A stretch of 64,000 nt of DNA from an uncultured Flavobacteriales bacterium (lineage in GTDB: Bacteria; Bacteroidota; Bacteroidia; Flavobacteriales_E; Vicingaceae): contig CAJQOH010000043.1 of assembly GCA_905479915.1 (NCBI GenBank), positions 1 through 64,000 of the forward strand, given 5' to 3'. Positions within the stretch are counted from its first letter, which is position 1, and every line of letters begins with the position of its first letter. The notes under the pieces were generated by a model. The model ran no database searches, was not told the DNA's origin, and saw nothing but the letters and a program-made list of their open reading frames with translations. A program made the position numbers and the translations under genes. Shown piece after piece: positions 54,095 through 61,324 of the stretch.

Positions 54095-56194
54095 TTATTG
54101 GAGATTAATTTTTCGAGTGCTTAGTCCCTTATTACTTAAAATGTTTAAAAAGTATAACCCTTTAGGAAGGTGAGAAATATCAACTTGCTGTTGATCTTGA
54201 GTTGCTAAACCTATTTTATTTAAAACAGGTTGCCCTAAAGCATTTAAAACAGTTATCTCTTCGATAATTAATCCCTCATTATTCATTGCTTTAATGTTAA
54301 TCAACCCTTCTGTTGGATTAGGAAAAACATTCAGATTATTTTCAGAAAGCTCTTCTTCGGGTAAACCAACAGTACAAGACCAAGAAGCTAAAAATCCAGG
54401 GTCAGTAGCGAACGCATCTGTTTTTTGCCTCACGGTTAAACTTCCTCCGGTAGAATTAATTACTGAAGGGGTAGCATTGGCTGTTAATGCAATAATTAAT
54501 GGGCTTGTCTTTGAAGGACCATCATAAATAAACAAAGTATCTCCTCCGGTAAAACCAACAAAATCAAAAAAAGCAAAAGATAAAGAAACTTGAGTTGCTC
54601 CGGCAGGGCTTATCACCAAAGTTCCATCCGTATTATTTGAATAGTTGCCAAACCCTCCATTATCTCGTAAATTTCCTGTACACGAAGATACATTCGATAT
54701 CCCTGCAATTGGCATCGTAATGTTTGAACAATCAATATTTATATAATTGCTAAATGCTATTGAATCTTGCCCAAAAGCATTCGTGGTAACTAAACTAACG
54801 GTAAACAAACCTGGTGTGCTGTAATAATGACAAGGACTTTGTAATGTACTTGTGTCTCCATCACCAAAATACCAAAGCCAACTTATAGGGTTTCCTGAAG
54901 TTAGGTCTGTAAAACAGATGGTATCAGAACAAGTTGACGTAATAGATGCTGTAAAATTATTGGAAGGTGGGTTTGTGTTTGGTTGAATAACAAGCCCATA
55001 ATCTTCTGTTTGCCCCAAATCATTATCATCACAAGCGGATTGTGCAACACCAACAACATCAGAAGAAACTCTTATTCTTAATGGGGTATTTAAGGTTGCT
55101 CCTGTAGGGATTGAAATATTTTGAGAAGGGTTTGATGCATTAGGCGCATCAAGAACCAATTCATTTGAATTGTTAAAAACACCATCATTATCAAAATCAA
55201 TCCAAACCCTTGTATCTTGAGGATTACTAGGTCCAGTTGTTATAGATAGGGTATGATTGCCCCCTTCTACTACTGTTGTAGCATTAGTACAAGAGAAATC
55301 CTGATACCCTTCTGATCCATCTCCTGTAACGTTATTAATGGTATTAAAAGCTACTCCAAAAATTCCATAATCACAACAGTAAGCTGTAGTAATAGGGCTA
55401 CAAGAAGCTGCAATAACCAACCCTGCGGTATTAACTGTAATATAATTTATTATCGAATCAACATTCCCTCCATTGGCATTGGTAGCAGTTAATTTAACTG
55501 TATAAGTACCATCTACTGTGTAAGTATGACAAGGGTTTTGTTGAAAAGAAGTGTTTCCATCTCCAAAGTCCCACAACCATCCGGTTGGTACGTTTAATGA
55601 TTGGTCGGTAAAACAAACAACTCCAGTACATGTTGTTGTATCAGATGCTGTAAATAAAGGTGTTGGAGGATTAGGGTTTGAGTTTATTATAACACCATAA
55701 TCTTCAGCCTGACCATAATCTAAATCTGCACAAGGAGTTGGAGCGGCACTTAGATCGTATTCTGCAGCAACTCTCATTCTTAAAGGGGTGTTTAGTGTTG
55801 CTCCAACCGGAATAAACACACTAGCTGATGTGCTGGTTTGAGAAGACTCTGTTAAAACCCTTTCTGTTACATCATTAAATACTCCATCATTATTAAAATC
55901 AATCCAAGCAGCAAAATTTTGTGTTGAAGATGCACTACTTTGTATTGATAGTGTATAACTCTGCCCTTCTAAAACGGTTGTCTGTACACAAGTAGAATCC
56001 ATGTATCCATCAGCTCCATCATTTGAGTTTTGGTTAATTGTATTAAAAGTAACATTGGTAATTCCAAAGCCACAACAATAGGTTAAGGTATTAGGGGTGC
56101 ACGAAGGAGCAGTAAGTGGAGGGCATGCTCCAAACAGCTTCATACCAGTAAAAAGAAGGAAGATAAAACTAGAATGCTTAATTACGTTTTTCAA
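54095..56194 (-). CDS. Secreted GEVED/PKD-repeat protein with type A T9SS sorting tail
   Basis: 699 aa from a TTG at 56194, needed to keep the signal peptide (HSSFIFLLFTGMKLFGA). The next in-frame ATG, at about residue 18, would remove it. It has two units of GEVED-like domain (AAWIDFNNDGVFND, TPLRMRVAAEYD, DYGQAEDYGVII) followed by PKD (WLWDFGDGNTS, WLWYFGDGDTS), then a CUB-like domain (GGDTLFIYDGPSKTSPLI). The type A sorting domain comes last (VFPNPTEGLINIK, LPKGLYFLNILSNKG). It is probably a surface adhesin or a carrier of bound enzymes. It is tightly linked to the larger adhesin and likely co-transcribed. Confidence 0.88.
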   Translation of the reverse strand: MKNVIKHSSFIFLLFTGMKLFGACPPLTAPSCTPNTLTYCCGFGITNVTFNTINQNSNDGADGYMDSTCVQTTVLEGQSYTLSIQSSASSTQNFAAWIDFNNDGVFNDVTERVLTESSQTSTSASVFIPVGATLNTPLRMRVAAEYDLSAAPTPCADLDYGQAEDYGVIINSNPNPPTPLFTASDTTTCTGVVCFTDQSLNVPTGWLWDFGDGNTSFQQNPCHTYTVDGTYTVKLTATNANGGNVDSIINYITVNTAGLVIAASCSPITTAYCCDYGIFGVAFNTINNVTGDGSEGYQDFSCTNATTVVEGGNHTLSITTGPSNPQDTRVWIDFDNDGVFNNSNELVLDAPNASNPSQNISIPTGATLNTPLRIRVSSDVVGVAQSACDDNDLGQTEDYGLVIQPNTNPPSNNFTASITSTCSDTICFTDLTSGNPISWLWYFGDGDTSTLQSPCHYYSTPGLFTVSLVTTNAFGQDSIAFSNYINIDCSNITMPIAGISNVSSCTGNLRDNGGFGNYSNNTDGTLVISPAGATQVSLSFAFFDFVGFTGGDTLFIYDGPSKTSPLIIALTANATPSVINSTGGSLTVRQKTDAFATDPGFLASWSCTVGLPEEELSENNLNVFPNPTEGLINIKAMNNEGLIIEEITVLNALGQPVLNKIGLATQDQQQVDISHLPKGLYFLNILSNKGLSTRKINLQ

Positions 56195-56297
56195 AATTTA
56201 GAATTTAATGCAGAAGCCAATTTAGGACAAAAAAGAGAAACTTCCTATTTAAATTTGTTTTCATCTTGGTAAGCTACTTCCAAAAAAAACAAATGTC

Positions 56298-56305
56298 TAT
56301 TTTTG
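56298..56305 (+). promoter_or_regulatory. -7 promoter element for the gamma carbonic anhydrase gene
   Basis: TATTTTTG, an exact TAnnTTTG match, 19 bp before the ATG. Confidence 0.5.
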
Positions 56306-56324
56306 AAAAATCTAACACTTTTAT

Positions 56325-56849
56325 ATGGCATTAATAAAACCCCTTTTAGGAAAAACACCTCAATTTGGCGAAAATTGTTTTTTAACTGAAAATGCAACAA
56401 TCGTTGGTGATGTTTTAATGGGAAACGACTGCAGCGTATGGTTTAATGCAGTAATTAGAGGTGATGTACATTATATCAGAATTGGGAATAAAGTAAACAT
56501 ACAGGATGGAGCTGTTATACATGCAACCTATAAAAAATCTCCTACCAATATTGGCAACAATGTTTCTATAGGACATAACGCTATGGTGCATGGATGCACT
56601 GTTAAAGATAATGTCTTAATTGGGATGGGAGCAATTGTAATGGATGATGTAATTATTGAAAGTAATTCTATTATTGCTGCTGGAGCAATTGTAACTAAAG
56701 GAACACACGTAGAAAGTGGTTGTGTTTATGCAGGAACTCCTGCAAAAAAAATCAAAGAAGTGGGTAGCGATTTATTAGAAGGCGAAATCAACAGAATTGC
56801 CGAAAGCTATTTGATGTATGCTGGTTGGTACTCGGAACCTGAGAAATAA
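56325..56849 (+). CDS. Gamma carbonic anhydrase family protein
   Basis: 174 aa left-handed beta-helix with hexapeptide repeats. The three zinc-binding His positions are present (DGAVIHAT, VSIGHNAMVHGCTV), as are CSVWFNAVIRGDVHYIRIG and the C-terminal helix RIAESYLMYAGWY. Members reversibly hydrate CO2 or act as acyl-transfer proteins (CaiE/PaaY group), so activity is not certain from sequence alone. It is a single gene with its own promoter. Confidence 0.9.
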   Translation: MALIKPLLGKTPQFGENCFLTENATIVGDVLMGNDCSVWFNAVIRGDVHYIRIGNKVNIQDGAVIHATYKKSPTNIGNNVSIGHNAMVHGCTVKDNVLIGMGAIVMDDVIIESNSIIAAGAIVTKGTHVESGCVYAGTPAKKIKEVGSDLLEGEINRIAESYLMYAGWYSEPEK

Positions 56850-56871
56850 TATTTCTCCCTTAAGTGCTTTC

Positions 56872-57381
56872 TTATTGAAATAATGCCTTCAGCTCAGAAG
56901 CTTCTTCAGGTTTCATTTTCCCTGCTAAAATTAAACTCAACTGTTTTCTTCTAAGCGCAGAATCATACCTTTCCTTTTCAAGCTCAGTTTCTGGCTCAAT
57001 TGGAGGAACAGCTATAGCACTACCATTTTGATCTACAGCTACAAAAGTATAAATAGCCTCATTACTTTTTACTTGTTTACCAGTAATTGGGTTTTCTACA
57101 AAAACATCAATATAAATTTCCATTGAAGAATTAAATGCTCTAGTTACTTTCGATTCTAAAGTCACTATAGATCCTAACTCAATTGATTTTCTAAATTCTA
57201 CATGATTCACAGAGGCTGTAACAACAACTCGTTTACAATGCCTATGGGCCGAAATAGCACCAACATTATCCATCCAGTGCAGTAAATTCCCTCCGTAAAG
57301 GTTATCTAACATATTGGTATCATTTGGTAAGACGACCTTAGTTGTAACTGCTAATGATTCTGATGGAGCTTTTGCTTTCAT
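56872..57381 (-). CDS. Acyl-CoA thioesterase (hotdog fold)
   Basis: 169 aa from the ATG at 57381. A TTG frame reaching 57402 is rejected because it lies on top of the -7 element. The hotdog core shows YGGNLLHWMDNVGAISAHRH with the catalytic Asp, VTASVNHVEFRKSIELGSIV and AIYTFVAVDQNGSA, as in cytosolic acyl-CoA thioesterases. It hydrolyses acyl-CoA to free acid and CoA; the chain length is unknown. It is separate from the M28 peptidase operon upstream by its promoter. Confidence 0.9.
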   Translation of the reverse strand: MKAKAPSESLAVTTKVVLPNDTNMLDNLYGGNLLHWMDNVGAISAHRHCKRVVVTASVNHVEFRKSIELGSIVTLESKVTRAFNSSMEIYIDVFVENPITGKQVKSNEAIYTFVAVDQNGSAIAVPPIEPETELEKERYDSALRRKQLSLILAGKMKPEEASELKALFQ

Positions 57382-57399
57382 AACTTTTAATTTAGACGA

Positions 57400-57407
57400 C
57401 AAAGTTA
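57400..57407 (-). promoter_or_regulatory. -7 promoter element for the thioesterase gene
   Basis: The minus strand reads TAACTTTG, an exact TAnnTTTG match, 18 bp before the ATG at 57381. Confidence 0.55.
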
Positions 57408-57408
57408 A

Positions 57409-58671
57409 TTACAATTCATCTACGAAATCACGAATCAACCGAAAACAATCTTCAAACTTTGTAAGTGGTAAGGTTTTAGAAACATCATAAATATCATGGT
57501 ATGCTTTTATCCCTCCCATAGTATACATAAAAAACGAAGGAACGCCTTTTTCTGAAAACCAATAATGATCACTATTTGCTGCTTTCCCTCTAGATTTTAT
57601 TATTGGCAAATACTTATTTTGTGCATTTATTTCAACCAATTTGTCATAATGGTTTGTATACACTTTCCCATTCACAATCATAGCCCCTTCACTACCTGTT
57701 CCCATTAAATCCATGTTAAACACAAAATTGATTTTATCTAAGGTGATCAACGGATTTTCTACAAAATACTTTGACCCAATAATCCCAGCTTCTTCCGCCC
57801 CAAAGGCCATAAAAACAAGTGTTTTTTCAGGTGTTTTTCCTTTTGAATAGTGCGCTGATAAATTCAACAACATTGCTACTCCACTAGCGTTATCATTTGC
57901 CCCAGGAAAATAAACAGTTTCGCCCATTTTACCCAAATGATCATAATGCGCAGAAAACACAACAAAAGAATCTGGATGCACACTTCCCTCAATATAACCT
58001 ATTACATTTTGTGATTGAAAATCTCTAATAAATTCTTGATCAATTGTTAGTGTAATGGTTTTATAACTTCTTAAAATATGTTCTCTTTTTACCCTTAAAA
58101 TTCCAAACTCTTGGTATGTTGAAGACAAATGTTTGGTAAGCTTTTTATTTTCTATCAGAACAATTCCTGCGGCATTAAAAACATTTAATTTTAGTAACTG
58201 AAACGATTCATTTTCTTTAGCAACTCCTTCATCATCAATTACAATAAACTTATTGTCAAAGAAATTCCGACTAGACAATTTTTTCAATTCCTTTTTTGTT
58301 GGAACATTTTCTTTGTTGTACCACACCAAATCAAAAGTTCCGTCTATCTTCCCTGAAGAAGCATCAACTAAATAATCTTTACCTGCAATTAAAGTGGTAT
58401 TGTCAAAAGCAACATTAAGCTTTCCAGGAAATGTATTTATTGGATAATTAAATTCTTGAAAAAAAGAATTGTTAAAGCTCTTTAACCCTTGCTTTTCAAA
58501 TTCATTCGCAATATATTTTGCAGCTCTCTTTTCTCCATTATTGACTGCTCCTCTTCCTGCAAAACTTTCAGAAGTTAATGTATCAATAACCACTTTTGCA
58601 TACGTAACATTTTGTGCAAAAAAGGAACAATAAGTAAGCGAAAAAAAGAGAAAAACTATGCTCTTATTCAT
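57409..58671 (-). CDS. M28 family metallopeptidase, exported
   Basis: 420 aa with a signal peptide (VFLFFSLTYCSFFAQ). A PA-like insert (about 110-200) precedes the peptidase core with zinc ligands HYDHLGKMG, GANDNASGVAML, FGAEEAGIIGS, NMDLMGTGSEG and the late His in NSDHYWFSEKGVP. It is an aminopeptidase-type enzyme in the periplasm or outside the cell. It starts one base after the upstream coiled-coil gene ends and has no T9SS tail. Confidence 0.9.
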   Translation of the reverse strand: MNKSIVFLFFSLTYCSFFAQNVTYAKVVIDTLTSESFAGRGAVNNGEKRAAKYIANEFEKQGLKSFNNSFFQEFNYPINTFPGKLNVAFDNTTLIAGKDYLVDASSGKIDGTFDLVWYNKENVPTKKELKKLSSRNFFDNKFIVIDDEGVAKENESFQLLKLNVFNAAGIVLIENKKLTKHLSSTYQEFGILRVKREHILRSYKTITLTIDQEFIRDFQSQNVIGYIEGSVHPDSFVVFSAHYDHLGKMGETVYFPGANDNASGVAMLLNLSAHYSKGKTPEKTLVFMAFGAEEAGIIGSKYFVENPLITLDKINFVFNMDLMGTGSEGAMIVNGKVYTNHYDKLVEINAQNKYLPIIKSRGKAANSDHYWFSEKGVPSFFMYTMGGIKAYHDIYDVSKTLPLTKFEDCFRLIRDFVDEL

Positions 58672-58672
58672 C

Positions 58673-59254
58673 TTATAAAAACCTACGTTCTACTAAACTA
58701 GAAAAGGATATTGCATGTTCATTTTCATCATCCCAGCTTAAAGGGATAAGTAGTGCCTTTGCTTCATTTAAAGACAAACAACTATCAACAGATTTAACCA
58801 ACTCATTAAAAGCATTCATGTCTTTTTCAAAAAGCTCATTGGCAAATAAGTATCTATCATTCAATGTTAAAGCGTCTGATAACTTTGCAATTGATGGCTG
58901 ATCAAAATTGATTACTTGCGTTTCTGTTTCTACTTGAACTTGTGGTTCTGGTTCAACTACACTTTCTATGGCTTCTGCCGGCTTTTCTTCAGTAGTTAAA
59001 CTCTCGCTTTGGTCAACAACAATTTTCACATCAAAGTTTGTTGCATCCTTTCTTGGCCTTTGCTTTGCCAATTTTTCTCGCTCTTCTAACAAGTACCTTA
59101 AAACCGACATCCCTTCTTGTAATCTACTAATCTTAGTCAATACAGCTCCAACCTCTAAAGAGGGGATTGCTCTTTCGTCTGTATATCTATTTGAGTGTTC
59201 TAAAATATTATCTAATAATTGAGTTAACTCTTTGCGCATGTGTTCAATTTCCAT
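58673..59254 (-). CDS. Conserved Bacteroidota protein of unknown function
   Basis: 193 aa, soluble. The helical N-terminus (RKELTQLLDNILEHSNRY, RLQEGMSVLRYLLEEREK) is linked by an acidic Glu/Val/Gln-rich stretch (about 95-125) to a C-terminal domain ALTLNDRYLFANELFEKDM, SLNEAKALLIPLSWDDENE, SFSSLVERRF. I recall that last domain in other Bacteroidota hypothetical proteins, but no function. It is coupled to the M28 peptidase gene (one-base gap). Confidence 0.8.
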   Translation of the reverse strand: MEIEHMRKELTQLLDNILEHSNRYTDERAIPSLEVGAVLTKISRLQEGMSVLRYLLEEREKLAKQRPRKDATNFDVKIVVDQSESLTTEEKPAEAIESVVEPEPQVQVETETQVINFDQPSIAKLSDALTLNDRYLFANELFEKDMNAFNELVKSVDSCLSLNEAKALLIPLSWDDENEHAISFSSLVERRFL

Positions 59255-59348
59255 AACTTCGAGACTTGTAAATAAGATTAATAATTACTTAGAATAAAAC
59301 TAATAAAAAATAGTAAGTTTTATTCTTTATCCCGAATAATAAAAAATC

Positions 59349-59933
59349 ATGTTTTTAGAAACGGCTATAAATCCAAATAAAAAAAAGGGCTGGGTAGAAG
59401 TTATTTGTGGTTCTATGTTTTCAGGAAAAACAGAGGAGTTAATTCGCAGAATGAAACGTGCGAAATTTGCGAAACAAAATGTAGAAATTTTTAAACCTGG
59501 TATTGATACGCGGTATGATGACGAAATGGTTGTTTCTCATGATGCCAATGAAATTCACTCAACACCCGTTCCTTCATCATCTAATATTCCTATTTTAGCT
59601 ACAGATGTTGATGTTGTTGGTATTGATGAAGCACAATTTTTTGATGATGGATTAATAACAGTTTGCAATCAATTGGCGAATAGTGGTGTTAGAGTAATTG
59701 TTGCTGGTTTAGATATGGATTTTAAAGGTGTTCCTTTTGGACCTATGCCTGGTATTATGGCGTGTGCCGAATACGTAACAAAAGTGCATGCTATTTGTAT
59801 GAAGTGTGGTGATTTAGCCAACCATTCTCATAGAACTATTGAAAAGGAAGAATTGGTTTTATTGGGCGAGCTTGATGAATATGAACCACTCTGTAGATCA
59901 TGTTTTAACACTGCTACTACCACAAATGGGTAA
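59349..59933 (+). CDS. tdk: Thymidine kinase
   Basis: Phosphorylates thymidine for salvage. 194 aa of the type II family with Walker [50 protein letters not shown] and the zinc-lasso cysteines ([12 protein letters not shown] and LCRSCFN). It overlaps alr by 8 bp (ATGGGTAA). The start was taken at the ATG. Confidence 0.95.
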   Translation: MFLETAINPNKKKGWVEVICGSMFSGKTEELIRRMKRAKFAKQNVEIFKPGIDTRYDDEMVVSHDANEIHSTPVPSSSNIPILATDVDVVGIDEAQFFDDGLITVCNQLANSGVRVIVAGLDMDFKGVPFGPMPGIMACAEYVTKVHAICMKCGDLANHSHRTIEKEELVLLGELDEYEPLCRSCFNTATTTNG

Positions 59934-61032
59934 ACCGCTTGTATTCGATACTACCCTAGAAATCAACCTAAAGAATTTAGTTTCTAACTTAAACTATTTT
60001 AAATCTTTACTTAAACCAGACACCAAAATAATGGCAATGGTTAAGGCTTTTTCTTATGGTTTAGGAACGTATGATGTTGCAAAACTACTAGAAGAAAACA
60101 ACGTTGATTATTTAGGTGTTGCCAACACCTATGAAGGTATTGAATTACGTAAAGCGGGTATTGAGTTGCCGATTATGATCATGAAGCCTGAGGTTGATAG
60201 TTTCGATTTGGTTTTTGAATATCAGCTTACCCCAACTATATTTTCTTTTCATGCTTTACAAAAGTTAATTGAGGCTTGTGATAAAAACACAACAACCGCA
60301 ATAAGTATTAAGGTTGACACAGGAATGCACAGGATTGGGTTTGATGTAGATGAAGTTCCTGCTTTAATTTCAGAATTAAAAAAACATCCTCATCTAAAAA
60401 TTGAAAGTGTGTTTTCACACTTAGCTGCTTCGGATGAAAAACAACATGAAACATTTACGATTCAACAAATAGATCAGTTTAAATCAATTGCTGCCTCCAT
60501 TTGCAATTCGTTTGATTATGCCATTGATAAACACATTTTAAATTCCAATGGAATTATCAATTTTAACGATGCTCAAATGGAAATGGTCCGTTTAGGGATT
60601 GGATTGTATGGTGTCTCATCAGATCATGAATCGCAAAAGCAATTAAAATCTGCTAGTACATTAAAGTCTAAGATTGCTCAAATCAAACACATCAAACAGG
60701 GTGATACAATTGGTTATAGTAGAGCTGGTGTTGCTCAACAAGATATTTCTATTGCTACAATCCCTGTAGGGTATGCCGATGGTTTAAGCAGAAAACTCGG
60801 CAACGGAAATTGGAGCATGATCATAAATGGAACTAAAGCACCTATAATTGGAAATGTTTGCATGGATATGGTAATGATCGATGTCACTCATATCAACTGT
60901 AAAGAAGGAGATTCTGCCTTTATTTTTAGTGATGAGAATTCAATAACAGAAATGGCTAAATGCATAGGAACTATTCCTTATGAGATTTTAACTTCATATT
61001 CTCCAAGGGTAAGAAGGGTTTTTAAATCTTAA
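59926..61032 (+). CDS. alr: Alanine racemase
   Basis: PLP enzyme supplying D-alanine for peptidoglycan. 368 aa from the ATG overlapping the tdk stop. A longer frame from 59839 lies inside tdk and is rejected. The PLP lysine is in [20 protein letters not shown]. The [30 protein letters not shown] and [14 protein letters not shown] motifs follow, and the catalytic Tyr region is IGYSRAGVA. The stop overlaps the end of the trpS fragment on the other strand. Confidence 0.95.
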   Translation: MGKPLVFDTTLEINLKNLVSNLNYFKSLLKPDTKIMAMVKAFSYGLGTYDVAKLLEENNVDYLGVANTYEGIELRKAGIELPIMIMKPEVDSFDLVFEYQLTPTIFSFHALQKLIEACDKNTTTAISIKVDTGMHRIGFDVDEVPALISELKKHPHLKIESVFSHLAASDEKQHETFTIQQIDQFKSIAASICNSFDYAIDKHILNSNGIINFNDAQMEMVRLGIGLYGVSSDHESQKQLKSASTLKSKIAQIKHIKQGDTIGYSRAGVAQQDISIATIPVGYADGLSRKLGNGNWSMIINGTKAPIIGNVCMDMVMIDVTHINCKEGDSAFIFSDENSITEMAKCIGTIPYEILTSYSPRVRRVFKS

Positions 61033-61145
61033 TATCCTATTTTGCCTCTAACGCGTTTTAAAACTCCTTGAGCAACAGTTCTTGCCTTGTCAGCCCCTAT
61101 TTTTAACTTTTCATCAAGCTCAGGAAGGTTGTCCATAAAGTGTTT
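61029..61145 (-). pseudogene. trpS: Isolated C-terminal fragment of tryptophanyl-tRNA synthetase
   Basis: Reading the minus strand gives about 38 codons ending in a stop, containing HFMDNLPELDEKLKIGAD, KARTVAQGVLKRVRG and KIGY. This is the characteristic end of TrpS (KxGAxKAxxxAxxVLxxVRxKxG). Upstream an in-frame stop (TGA) appears after about 39 residues and the rest of the enzyme is absent; the neighbouring sequence is the unrelated junction at 61151-61324. It is therefore a remnant, a displaced 3' end, or the edge of an assembly join. An intact trpS must exist elsewhere in a viable genome. Confidence 0.75.
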
Positions 61146-61192
61146 ATGGCTTCAGCAAGACCTTAATTTAAATAAACACTTCTGAAAAGCTT

Positions 61193-61280
61193 CCCAAAAA
61201 AGGATTTTAATATTCATTCTGGGAAATTTTCTTCCGCAACCCATCATAAATGCGCTGTATATCAGCACTTTATTTTTGGG
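61193..61280. repeat. Inverted repeat region at the trpS-remnant junction
   Basis: CCCAAAAA (61193-61200) is inverted at TTTTTGGG (61273-61280). Inside lie a GGGAAATTTTC segment and a quasi-palindrome GCTG-TATAT-CAGC (61254-61266). It could be a recombination or element end, or simply the leader of the downstream gene; no transposase is nearby. Confidence 0.45.
61271..61278 (+). promoter_or_regulatory. -7 promoter element for the terminal secreted protein
   Basis: TATTTTTG, an exact TAnnTTTG match, 46 bp before the ATG at 61325, overlapping the right arm of the inverted repeat. Confidence 0.4.
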
Positions 61281-61324
61281 CGTGATTTTTACAGGAAGTT
61301 CACAAACCCTTTAAATTTTATACT

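Noticed and set aside
57382-57402. Longer N-terminus of the thioesterase (TTG start)
   Set aside because: The TTG is part of the exact -7 element TAACTTTG, so it should not be transcribed; the ATG at 57381 fits the family.
59839-59925. Upstream extension of alanine racemase
   Set aside because: It lies entirely within the tdk coding region in another frame; the ATG overlapping the tdk stop is the natural coupled start.
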